This document shows, piece by piece, positions 44,218 to 51,971 of a stretch of DNA of 64,000 bases. Positions within the stretch are counted from its first letter, which is position 1, and the number at the start of each line of letters is the position of its first letter. Made by a program: the position numbers and the translations under genes. The stretch is taken from positions 1-64,000 of the forward strand of contig JBGTGQ010000026.1 in the NCBI GenBank assembly GCA_041746635.1. The letters run 5' to 3'. This DNA is from CAMASH01 sp041746635. GTDB taxonomy: Bacteria; Verrucomicrobiota; Verrucomicrobiia; Chthoniobacterales; Terrimicrobiaceae. The notes beneath the pieces were generated by a model. The model searched no databases. It saw nothing but the letters and a program-made list of their open reading frames with translations, and was not told the origin of the DNA.

Positions 44218-45468
44218 ATGGCAAAAAAATCCATTTCCGACGTCCCCTTGCAAGGCCGCCGGGTCGTACTGCGCGTGGATTTTAATGTCCCACAAGACAA
44301 GACCACCGGCGCGATCACCAACACGGCCCGCATCACCGCCGCCCTGCCGACGATCAAATACATCCTCGATGAGGGCGCGTCCCTTGTGCTGATGAGTCAT
44401 CTGGGGCGCCCGGATGGTCAGCGCGTGGAAAAATTCACGCTCAAGCCCGTGTCTGAAAAACTGCAGGAACTCCTCGGTCAGCCGGTGAAGTTTCTGCCGG
44501 ATTGTGTCGGACCCGCTGTCGAAGCCGCCTGCGCCGCGCTCCAGCCCGGCGAAGTCGTCCTGCTGGAAAACCTGCGCTTCCACATTGAAGAAGAGGGGAA
44601 GGTCAAAAACGAGGACGGCACCTCGACCAAGGCCGATCCAGCCAAGGTGGCGGAATTCCGTGCTTCGTTGAGCAAACTCGGCGACGTTTATGCCAACGAC
44701 GCTTTCGGCACCGCCCATCGCGCCCATTCCTCCGTCGTGGGAGTGGACCTGCCGGAGAAAGTCGCGGGATTCCTCATGCAGAAGGAACTCGACGCGTTTG
44801 CTGCCGTCATCGAAAACCCGCAGCGCCCGCTTCTGGCCATCCTCGGCGGAGCCAAAGTCGCCGACAAAATTCCGCTCATCCGGAACCTGCTCGATAAAGC
44901 CGACGAAATCATTGTCGGCGGCGGCATGGCCTACACCTTCCTCAAGGTGCTCAACGACATGCCCATCGGCGACAGTCTCTTCGACCCCGAAGGCGCGAAA
45001 ATCGTCGGCGAGTTGATGGATAAAGCCAGAGAGAAAGGCGTGAAAATCCATCTGCCGGTGGACTTCCTCTGCGCGGATAAATTCGACCCGGAAGCGGCCA
45101 CCCAGTCCTCCGACGCTTCAGCCGGCATCCCCGACGGCTGGATGGGTCTCGATTGTGGTCCGAAATCCTGTGCGCTTTTCGCCGGGGTCATTGGCCGCGC
45201 AAAGACCATCATTTGGAATGGACCGAGCGGGGTTTTTGAATTCGAAAAATTCGCCACCGGCACCAAGGCCGTGGCCGAAGCCGTGGCGGCGGCAACCGCA
45301 GCCGGCGCCACCTCGGTGGTCGGGGGTGGCGATACCGCTACCGCCGCCAAAAAATTCAAGGTGGTGGACAAAGTCACCCACGCCTCCACCGGCGGCGGGG
45401 CTTCCCTTGAACTCCTCGAAGGCAAAACCCTGCCGGGAGTCGCAAATCTCAACGAAAAAAAGTCGTAG
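44218..45468 (+). CDS. pgk: Phosphoglycerate kinase
   Basis: 416 aa. VLRVDFNVPQDKTTGAITNT, LVLMSHLGRPDGQR, YANDAFGTAHRAHSS, ILGGAKVADKIPLIRNLLDK and the C-terminal SVVGGGDTATAAKKFK are the family landmarks. ATP-making step of glycolysis. Its TAG stop forms the first bases of a double-hairpin repeat. Confidence 0.97.
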   Translation: MAKKSISDVPLQGRRVVLRVDFNVPQDKTTGAITNTARITAALPTIKYILDEGASLVLMSHLGRPDGQRVEKFTLKPVSEKLQELLGQPVKFLPDCVGPAVEAACAALQPGEVVLLENLRFHIEEEGKVKNEDGTSTKADPAKVAEFRASLSKLGDVYANDAFGTAHRAHSSVVGVDLPEKVAGFLMQKELDAFAAVIENPQRPLLAILGGAKVADKIPLIRNLLDKADEIIVGGGMAYTFLKVLNDMPIGDSLFDPEGAKIVGELMDKAREKGVKIHLPVDFLCADKFDPEAATQSSDASAGIPDGWMGLDCGPKSCALFAGVIGRAKTIIWNGPSGVFEFEKFATGTKAVAEAVAAATAAGATSVVGGGDTATAAKKFKVVDKVTHASTGGGASLELLEGKTLPGVANLNEKKS

Positions 45469-45523
45469 CATCGGCATCCTGCCGATGCCTAAATACGCAT
45501 GAGCAGGATGCTCATGCCACTAC
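45466..45523. repeat. 58-base double-hairpin (REP-like) element between pgk and tpiA
   Basis: GCATCGGCA-TCC-TGCCGATGC (45468-45488) and GCATGAGCA-GGA-TGCTCATGC (45497-45517), each a perfect 9-bp stem, ending in CACTAC. Same length and loop bases as the copy in tsaC, while the second stem differs on both sides (compensatory changes). It starts at the pgk stop codon and ends 10 bases before tpiA. Confidence 0.85.
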
Positions 45524-45532
45524 ATCAAAAGA

Positions 45533-46297
45533 ATGCGCAAAAAAATTATCGCCGCCAATTGGAAGATGAACAACACCGTCGCCGAGACGGTAAGTTTTAT
45601 GGAAAGCTTCCGCCTGGAAATCGAAGATGTGACCGGCGTGGAAATTGTCATCGCCCCGCCCTTCACCGCCCTGGCTAAACTCTCCGAGCTGCTGGGCGGC
45701 TCGCAAAAAATCCGCCTGGGCGCGCAGAATTTTTATTACGAAAAATCCGGCGCCTACACCGGCGAGATCAGCGCCACCATGTTGCGCGAGCTTTTCGTCA
45801 AATACGTCATCATTGGTCACAGCGAACGCCGCGCGATTTTCGGCGAGACCGATGAGTTTATTAACAAAAAGGTGATCGCCGCCCATGCGGCGGAACTCAA
45901 ACCCATTCTCTGTGTGGGCGAAACCCTGGCCGAGCGCGAAGCCGGCAAGGAAAAAGAGGTTCTGGAAACCCAGCTCCGCGGCGGACTGGCCGGCGTAACC
46001 CCCGACCAACTGCTCGACACCGTGATCGCCTACGAACCCGTCTGGGCCATCGGAACGGGCAAAACCGCCACCTCGGCACAAGCTCAAGACGCCCATGCCC
46101 ATACCCGCGCGGTCCTGGCCGAGCTCTCCGACCAAGCCACCGCCGACAAGGTGCGCATCCAATACGGCGGAAGCGTCAAGCCCTCCAACGCACGTGAGCT
46201 TCTCCATCAGCCCGACATCGACGGAGCCTTGGTCGGTGGCGCCAGTCTGGAAGCCCGCAGCTTTGCGGAGATCATTAAGGCGGGCGAAGAGGAGTAA
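45533..46297 (+). CDS. tpiA: Triosephosphate isomerase
   Basis: 254 aa. AANWKMNNTVAETVSFM (catalytic Lys), YVIIGHSERRAIFGETDE (catalytic His), AYEPVWAIGTGKTA (catalytic Glu and loop 6), IQYGGSVKPSNARELL and DGALVGGASL. Intact and last gene of gap-pgk-tpiA. Its last about 215 bases are duplicated in diverged form at 50.08-50.31 kb, across a 3.8-kb accessory island. Confidence 0.97.
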   Translation: MRKKIIAANWKMNNTVAETVSFMESFRLEIEDVTGVEIVIAPPFTALAKLSELLGGSQKIRLGAQNFYYEKSGAYTGEISATMLRELFVKYVIIGHSERRAIFGETDEFINKKVIAAHAAELKPILCVGETLAEREAGKEKEVLETQLRGGLAGVTPDQLLDTVIAYEPVWAIGTGKTATSAQAQDAHAHTRAVLAELSDQATADKVRIQYGGSVKPSNARELLHQPDIDGALVGGASLEARSFAEIIKAGEEE

Positions 46298-46664
46298 TCA
46301 GAGATAGGTGCGGCACTTTGCTCGCCTTGCGGCCACCCTTCGGGCTGTGCTGCGCACAGGCTTCTTCGCTGCGCTTCGATTGCTGCCGTCCGTCGCCTCC
46401 GCTTGGAAGGCTAACGTTCCCGTGAGCCGGGAATCACCTTCCCACCAGAGGGCAAACCCTCCCACCACCCCGCCTGTTTACCCCGCCACCTCACTTGTCG
46501 AGCGCGCCAGACCGCCTGTTTACACTGACAGCCCGTTAGTCGAGCCCGCCACTTGGCTTATCAGGTGAGCCAGACGCCTCGTCAGAGCGAATTCACGCAT
46601 ATTGCGGCTGATTGCTTTGTTGCCGGGGCATGGGAAATCTGATCCTCTACGTGCTTCTCAAGCA
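46298..46664 (+). other. Non-coding segment with short direct repeats after tpiA
   Basis: No supported gene. 46310-46390 is rich in alternating GC hairpins (for example CTTCGGGCTGTGCTGCGCACAGGCTTC). 46465-46560 holds two imperfect direct repeats built on CCGCCTGTTTAC, GTCGAGC and CCGCCAC. It looks like repeat debris at the left edge of the accessory island. Confidence 0.5.
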
Positions 46665-47990
46665 ATGATCACCTCACGGCAAAACCGACGAGCAACTCAG
46701 CGCCAAAAGCGAAGGATCTGCGGGCCACAGACTTGCTCAGTTTTCTGGTGGACAATGCTACTTATCCTCTGCGCAATCCTTCCAGTCGTCTCGCAGCCCA
46801 GCCCTCATGTTTCGACGATGAACCTCAATACCCAAGAAGTTCCGCTTCCTCCTCAGCCGACAACCTACCACGACTTGCTCAAGATGTCCCCGGAGGAGCT
46901 GGCTCAGGTAGATGTGGCCAGAATGAATCTCCTCTTCGCAAAGAACCTGCCGGGTTCCGAGGATCTCGACATTGAAGCTGCTTTGAAAACCGTGAACGAA
47001 CTGGCGCACTACATCCAAAAGCGCACCGAGGAACTTCGCCCGAAATTTGAGGCCAACCCCGAGAAATTCCGCAACTCGGAAGCCTTCTTCAAAATGACGG
47101 TGCTGGTCACAGTCCTCCAAAAAGAAGAAGGTCTCGTCTATGATCCCCGATTCGCCATCCGACCCGGCGAAGGCTACGACGAGGCCGTCAAGGCGGAGAT
47201 GGTGAAGTCCTCGAAGCATATTTTTATCAATGGGCTCCTGGATGACAAACTCGGCACATGCTCTTCCATGCCGGTCCTTTGGACCGCAATTGGCCGCAGG
47301 CTCGGTTATCCGCTCAAGCTGGCACACGCCAAGAATCACCTGTTTGTCCGTTGGGAAGACGAGAAAGAACGTTTCAACGTCGAAGCCTCGCAGGGCGTCA
47401 TGGCATCGCCTCCCGATGAGGAATACAAGACATGGCCTTTTCCTCTCACCGACAAAGAAGTCGTCAGGGGTCCTTATCTTAAGAGTCTCACACCAACGGA
47501 AGAAATGGCAGACGCGCTGAATGCGCGATTTTGGTCGCTCATGCATTATCGGCGCTTCGACGAGGCACTCGGAGTCGCCTTGAAAGTACGGAATCTTCTA
47601 CCCGAAGCAGACAAATATCTGGCGCTGGCGGATGCCGCATCGCCCTTACTTTCTCCGCCAATGATTTCCGGCATGCCTGTTGATCCTCGCCCGACCATCC
47701 CCAACCCAACCGCCGACATCATCGCAGCTATGCAGCCGAACATGCCAGGGGTTCCTGCCACGCCAGGGATACCCGGAGCCGATCTATTGCCAGCCCATGT
47801 TCGCGCTTTAATGGGAGAGACACTTCCCAATAAATCAATCCCCGGCATTCATGATGAACTCGCCGAATTTCTTCCCCAAAACGTGCGTTCTGCTCTGCAA
47901 ATGGTAAATCCCAGAGCTGCTCAGAGTATTCCCGATCCCTACGCCGACCTTCCACCCGAAATCCGACAATTGCTGCCACAACTACCATGA
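46665..47990 (+). CDS. Transglutaminase-like membrane/secreted protein
   Basis: 441 aa from ATG 46665 (ATG 46602 is in frame further up). A basic N-terminus and one hydrophobic segment (SVFWWTMLLILCAILPVVS) give export or anchoring. Residues about 180-260 hold a transglutaminase-like core: GTCSSMPVLWTAIGRRLGYP (Cys), LAHAKNHLFVRWEDEKERFN (His) and an acidic/Asn residue after it. The C-terminal 130 residues are Pro-rich (PGVPATPGIPGADLLP). It may crosslink or cut peptides in the envelope. Its stop overlaps the RHS-tip toxin start (ATGA), so both are made together. Confidence 0.72.
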   Translation: MITSRQNRRATQRQKRRICGPQTCSVFWWTMLLILCAILPVVSQPSPHVSTMNLNTQEVPLPPQPTTYHDLLKMSPEELAQVDVARMNLLFAKNLPGSEDLDIEAALKTVNELAHYIQKRTEELRPKFEANPEKFRNSEAFFKMTVLVTVLQKEEGLVYDPRFAIRPGEGYDEAVKAEMVKSSKHIFINGLLDDKLGTCSSMPVLWTAIGRRLGYPLKLAHAKNHLFVRWEDEKERFNVEASQGVMASPPDEEYKTWPFPLTDKEVVRGPYLKSLTPTEEMADALNARFWSLMHYRRFDEALGVALKVRNLLPEADKYLALADAASPLLSPPMISGMPVDPRPTIPNPTADIIAAMQPNMPGVPATPGIPGADLLPAHVRALMGETLPNKSIPGIHDELAEFLPQNVRSALQMVNPRAAQSIPDPYADLPPEIRQLLPQLP

Positions 47991-48511
47991 AAACTCACTT
48001 CCTTACCCTGACCGTCGTCCTGCTATTTGCCACGCGGGCATTCGCCTACGAATACGTGGGTAATAATCCCGTTAACGCTATTGATCCGTTGGGTCTACAA
48101 GCAGACATCATTCTTTTTCCAATGAACGACCCGATGCATAACCAAGCGATGCGTATACCATCTGACCCGAGCACCCTGACAGTGGCAGGTCACGGGTCGC
48201 CCTTCGGTGTCGACGAAGACCCAAAAAAGCTAGCTGAACGAATTAAGGGACTGCCTGATTACTCTCCAGATAAGCCAGTTTGGCTTCTCACTTGCGAGGC
48301 GGGAGGAGACACTCAAAACAAGAACGTACCCAACATAGCGCAAACGCTCTCCACATTGTTGCCAAATGTGATCATGGGGGCAGAAGACAATGTAATTTAC
48401 TCAACCCCGGCCGATTGGGTGTTTTGGAGTAAAAATACGCGGATATTTTTGCCTTGGGGATCGAATTGGGGAGCTTTTCAGGGTGGCAGAAGGAGTTGGA
48501 GAGAGCATTAA
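47987..48511 (+). CDS. Signal peptide fused to RHS core end and caspase-fold-like toxin tip
   Basis: 174 aa. Residues 1-20 (MKTHFLTLTVVLLFATRAFA) are a signal peptide. They are followed immediately by YEYVGNNPVNAIDPLGL, the motif that ends the RHS-associated core and marks the toxin boundary in full RHS proteins. The tip (about 40-174) has TLTVAGHGSPFGVDE and KPVWLLTCEAGG, a His/Cys pair in the order and spacing of C80/CPD or CHAT-like caspase-fold proteases. The large RHS repeat cage is absent. It is coupled to the transglutaminase-like gene and followed by an immunity candidate. Toxin role is inference. Confidence 0.7.
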   Translation: MKTHFLTLTVVLLFATRAFAYEYVGNNPVNAIDPLGLQADIILFPMNDPMHNQAMRIPSDPSTLTVAGHGSPFGVDEDPKKLAERIKGLPDYSPDKPVWLLTCEAGGDTQNKNVPNIAQTLSTLLPNVIMGAEDNVIYSTPADWVFWSKNTRIFLPWGSNWGAFQGGRRSWREH

Positions 48512-48520
48512 TTCAGGAAA

Positions 48521-48919
48521 ATGCCAAACACTGTGAAATTTTGGGCGTCTGGAGGATTGGTGCTTTTTTTGGTAGCTCTTGTTGTTTTTCTGGCCCCAAT
48601 TTGGACGAGCACTACGAAGACAAGCAACTCGTCTTTGGCACTGACCCCAGAACAGATAAGTAAGCTTGAGCAGGACCTTAAGCAGGGTGACTCCGAAGCT
48701 GCAATGCGTCTGTCTGATTATTATTTATTCTTTAAAAAAGACCCAAAAAACGGCATTCTTTTTAGAGAGGAGGCTGCCATTTTGGGAAGTGAGAAAGGCA
48801 AGGATTGGGTCAAAGGATTTATAGAGATGCACGGACTGGAGGCTTACAGAGACACAATATCCAGAACAAACCTAGTGAGAGAAGAACACCTCACTTACAT
48901 GCTTGAGAAAAAGAAGTGA
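48521..48919 (+). CDS. Membrane-anchored helical protein, candidate immunity protein
   Basis: 132 aa. One N-terminal helix (SGGLVLFLVALVVFLAPIW), then a short helical region that resembles one or two Sel1/TPR-like repeats (LTPEQISKLEQDLKQGDSEA; AMRLSDYYLFFKKDPKNGIL; EEAAILGSEKGKDW). Position 9 bases after the RHS-tip gene and its anchored, repeat-type build are typical for immunity proteins of polymorphic toxins. Function not shown. Confidence 0.55.
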   Translation: MPNTVKFWASGGLVLFLVALVVFLAPIWTSTTKTSNSSLALTPEQISKLEQDLKQGDSEAAMRLSDYYLFFKKDPKNGILFREEAAILGSEKGKDWVKGFIEMHGLEAYRDTISRTNLVREEHLTYMLEKKK

Positions 48920-49113
48920 GGAAGGCAACCATTAGCCGGGGAGTGGGATCCGGACCCACGGCTGGAACGACACATGTAGGTGGCAATATTATAAGACTCC
49001 GCCACGCAGATCGGGTTGTATTTAATCTGGGTGACGGTGCTTCCGGTGGGAGTGCCAACCACAACCCATACTCCCTGGAATGGCACCAGAATTATCGATT
49101 CTTGGGCACATGA
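48916..49113 (+). pseudogene. Short orphan fragment, possible second toxin tip
   Basis: 65 aa from GTG 48916, overlapping the previous stop. HVGGNIIRLRHADRVVFNLG and SANHNPYSLEWHQNYRFLG look like real protein sequence (structured, few low-information stretches), but no start of a full domain is present. In RHS loci such orphan tip fragments often follow the main toxin-immunity pair. Low certainty. Confidence 0.35.
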
Positions 49114-49316
49114 GACCACCCAGTTTCAGAGTTCTTATTTGGGCAGTGCGCGTATTCGGCCACGAGACGTCTAACGTTTCCTCATCACGGACAGCGAGGA
49201 GAATTTCGCCCAGATGCGGCGCACGCTGGGGCGGAAATACGAATGAGTGCAACTTTATCGCAGCTATCTGGAGAATTTCCGCATCAACACGCAGGACGCT
49301 CTGAAGGGATGAAACG
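49114..49316 (+). other. Gene debris before the PIN gene
   Basis: Two short open stretches look like protein C-termini: FLITDSEENFAQMRRTLG (49178-49246, after an in-frame stop) and VQLYRSYLENFRINTQDALKG (ending 49314). Neither has a start or a family match, so they are probably remnants of genes lost during island turnover. Confidence 0.35.
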
Positions 49317-49789
49317 ATGAAAGAGATTGTTTACATCGAGACGACGATTGTGAGCTATTTGGTGGCCAGGCCCAGCCGCGATCTCGTGCTCTCGGCCCAC
49401 CAGCAGGTGACGCGGGACTGGTGGGAGAATGAGCGCGGAAACTATGCGTGCATCACCTCCGATGAGGTGATGAGGGAAGCGGCACTGGGGGCCCGAACAT
49501 GAGCAAGCGCAGGCGTGATGCGCTGAATGACATCACGATGGTGATGACGGATGCGGAAGCAATCCGCCTCGCCCAAGGGATACTGGACGCTGGCATCCTG
49601 CCGCCCGCCGTTTTTCCAGATGCCGTGCATGTGGTGCTGGCAGCGAGGAACCGAGCCTCCATCCTGCTCACATGGAACTGCCGCCATCTGGCCAATCCGC
49701 ATCTTCTGCCTCGCCTGCGGAAATACTTGGAAGGGCATGCTCTTGTCCTTCCAGAGATTTGCACAATCGTCGAACTTACCGGAGAATGA
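49317..49789 (+). pseudogene. PIN-domain toxin, frameshifted at a GGGG run
   Basis: The first ORF (49317-49502) gives KEIVYIETTIVSYLVARPSR and ITSDEVMREAALGA, the second (49499-49789) DALNDITMVMTDAEAIRLAQ, PDAVHVVLAARNRASILLTW and NCRHLANPHLLPRLRKYL. Together they are one PIN nuclease (VapC-like): first Glu/Asp, then PDAVH and LTWNCRH. Removing one G from the GGGG run near 49488 joins them in frame. It is either an inactive toxin, a phase-variable one or a sequencing slip. The antitoxin gene follows. Confidence 0.8.
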
Positions 49790-49793
49790 CGCC

Positions 49794-50039
49794 ATGAAAA
49801 CACATCGGAACCCGCTGCTGGAAGAAATCTGGGAGATCAAGGACCGCCTCGCAGCTGAGGCGGGCAATGATATCCATGTCTTCTCCGAGCAATTGCGCGT
49901 GTGGTCCGCAGCCCATCCGCACACCGGCCCGGTGGTGAAAAATCCCGCTGAGTTGCATGCCTTGCTGGCAAGGCAGGAGGAAGCGGAGTCGCTGATGCTT
50001 CGGGAAGACCCTCCGAAATTCGGAAAGAAGCAAGAATAA
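49794..50039 (+). CDS. Antitoxin-like partner of PIN toxin
   Basis: 81 aa from ATG 49794. MKTHRNPLLEEIWEIKDRLA then GNDIHVFSEQLRVWSAAHP matches small proteins found beside PIN toxins (the start N-P-L-L/V-E-E-I-x-x-x-R/K-D-x-L-A). It begins 4 bases after the PIN stop. It probably neutralises the toxin; the order toxin-antitoxin is less common. Confidence 0.65.
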   Translation: MKTHRNPLLEEIWEIKDRLAAEAGNDIHVFSEQLRVWSAAHPHTGPVVKNPAELHALLARQEEAESLMLREDPPKFGKKQE

Positions 50040-50050
50040 GGGATTGCCGG

Positions 50051-50308
50051 ATGAAGCTTGAGCTTAAAGATTTCCAGATCACCTCGGCCCACGCCCAACA
50101 CGCCCACGCCCACGCCGGCGCGGTCCTGGCCGAACTTTCCGATCAGGCCACGTCCGACAAGGTGCGCATTCAATACGGCGGCAGCGTGAAGCCCTCCAAC
50201 GCCCGCGAGCTTCTCCATCAGCCCGACATCGACGGGGCCTTGGTGGGTGGGGCCAGCCTGGAAGCCCACAGCTTTGCGGAAATCATCAAGGCGGGCGAAG
50301 AGGAATAG
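50051..50308 (+). pseudogene. Diverged duplicate of the tpiA 3' end fused to a foreign start
   Basis: 85-aa ORF. MKLELKDFQI is unrelated to tpiA; from about 50082 the sequence is the tpiA C-terminus (HAHAGAVLAELSDQATSDKV; IQYGGSVKPSNARELLHQPD; GGASLEAHSFAEIIKAGEEE). Over the last 62 codons I count 19 base differences from intact tpiA, 17 of them synonymous, so both copies evolved under protein selection before the duplicate was left here. It cannot form a TIM barrel. It marks the right edge of the island. Confidence 0.88.
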
Positions 50309-50315
50309 CTAAGGC

Positions 50316-51959
50316 CTAAGGCCCGACGCCTCCCGGCGGAGTGACGAAATCGAATTTTGTTCCATCAAATAATCCCCGGTCGCTCAGTTTTAGCTCGGGG
50401 ATGACGAGCAGGGCCATAAACGAAAGCGTCATCAAGGGTGCGCGAAGTGGCGACCCGAGATCCCGGGCAAACTGCTCGACCGCGCCGTAAGCCGCCGCCG
50501 CTGTCCCCGCGTCGAGATCGGACATGAGCCCGGCGATGGGAAGGGGCAGCACGCATTCGCCTTCATTCGACACGGCGCAGACGCCACCCCGGTGGGCCAC
50601 AATCAGATTGATGGCGCGGCAAAGCGCGGCATCGTCCGCTCCCACCGCAATGATATTATGAGAATCATGAGCGACCGAGGAGGCGATGGCTCCGCGCCGG
50701 AGTCCAAAGTTGGTGACGAAGGAGACTGCCGGGGTGGCTGACGGTGCATACCGGTTGAGGACGGCGATTTTCAGAAAATCGCGTTCGGGGTCGGCGACCA
50801 ACTCGCCGGCGGGCGCGGGCATTTCGTGTATCTCGCAGCCGGTCACGAGTTGCCCATCCTCCACCGCGATCATGGCGACCTTGGTCACGGGCCTTGAGCA
50901 CGGGATTTTCAAGTCGGACGGACGAATGGGACCGGCGGCGAAGCGATTGAGCAGGGGCGGTTTTTCGAAGGGCAGCAGCGATTTGCCGTGTCGGGCAATG
51001 AGGCGTCCCCCGACCCATGTGTCCAGCACACGAAAATTTTGCAAATCCTCGACCACCAAAAAATCCGCCGGATCCCCCTCGCGCAGGAGTCCGACCGGCA
51101 GCCGGTAATGGACGACGGGATTTACGCAAGCCACGCGCAGGGCGGTGAGCGGGGGCAGGCCGGCGGCGACGGCGCGTCGCACCAGGAGATTGATGTGCCC
51201 GAGAGCCAGGGCATCGGGGTGTAAATCGTCGCTGCAAAACATGCAGAGTTCGGGATGGGAAAAAAGTAATGCTTCCAGCGCGGCGTAGTTGCGCGCGGCG
51301 GAACCTTCCCGCAGGAGAATTTTCATGCCCGCCGCGATCTTATCCATGGCCTCGGCCAGGCTGGTGCATTCATGGTCGGTGGAGATGCCGGCGGCGGCGT
51401 ACGCGGCCGCCTGCGGACTGCGCAACCGGGGGGCATGGCCATCCACCGGTTTGCCAAGCTTTTTGGCGGCGGCGATTTTTGCCAGCAAATCGGCATTGCC
51501 CTGCAACACGCCGGGAAAGTTCATCACTTCGCTGAGAAAATGGATCTCGGGGCGGGCCAGCAAGTCGGCCACGGCAATGGCATCGAGCACAGCCCCCGCA
51601 CTCTCGAAGGTGGTGGCCGGCACACAGGAGGGGGCGCCGTAGAAAACTTTGATTCCGGCCCGGCGGCTTTCGCGGATCATGTAGTCCACTCCCTCCACGC
51701 CGAGCACGTTGGCGATCTCGTGTGGGTCGGAAACGGTGGCGACGGTGCCGTGAACGGAGGCGGCCCGGGAAAACTCGGCCGGGGCGAGCAGGGAACTTTC
51801 GATGTGGATGTGCGCATCCACAAACCCGGGAATCAGAAAACGGTCGAAGACGTCCCCCCGGCGTTCGATGCGGGCAATGCGCCCGCTTTCCACGTGAACC
51901 TCACCGGGGAAGATTTCCCCTTGGTGAAGATCGACGATATTCCCTTGGACGCTATGCAC
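50316..51959 (-). CDS. ade: Adenine deaminase
   Basis: 547 aa. Amidohydrolase: FLIPGFVDAHIHIESSLLAP (metal-binding H-x-H), ATVSDPHEIANVLG, GHAPRLRSPQAAAYAAAGIS, CSDDLHPDALALGHINLLVR and the C-terminal ASSVAHDSHNIIAVGADDAA are the AdeC motifs. It converts adenine to hypoxanthine. It is convergent with the tpiA remnant and followed upstream on the same strand by waaA. Confidence 0.94.
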   Translation of the reverse strand: MHSVQGNIVDLHQGEIFPGEVHVESGRIARIERRGDVFDRFLIPGFVDAHIHIESSLLAPAEFSRAASVHGTVATVSDPHEIANVLGVEGVDYMIRESRRAGIKVFYGAPSCVPATTFESAGAVLDAIAVADLLARPEIHFLSEVMNFPGVLQGNADLLAKIAAAKKLGKPVDGHAPRLRSPQAAAYAAAGISTDHECTSLAEAMDKIAAGMKILLREGSAARNYAALEALLFSHPELCMFCSDDLHPDALALGHINLLVRRAVAAGLPPLTALRVACVNPVVHYRLPVGLLREGDPADFLVVEDLQNFRVLDTWVGGRLIARHGKSLLPFEKPPLLNRFAAGPIRPSDLKIPCSRPVTKVAMIAVEDGQLVTGCEIHEMPAPAGELVADPERDFLKIAVLNRYAPSATPAVSFVTNFGLRRGAIASSVAHDSHNIIAVGADDAALCRAINLIVAHRGGVCAVSNEGECVLPLPIAGLMSDLDAGTAAAAYGAVEQFARDLGSPLRAPLMTLSFMALLVIPELKLSDRGLFDGTKFDFVTPPGGVGP

Positions 51960-51971
51960 CGCGGAGGCAGG

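Noticed and set aside
43036..45051. 671-aa minus-strand open frame opposite gap and pgk
   Set aside because: Antisense to two intact glycolytic genes; its Gly/Asp/His-rich translation mirrors their codon use.
41040..45523. CRISPR array
   Set aside because: The two repeated elements are 4.4 kb apart with internal hairpins and no spacer array.
46298..50308. Insertion sequence or integrase in the tpiA island
   Set aside because: No transposase or integrase frame and no terminal inverted repeats were found between the tpiA copies.
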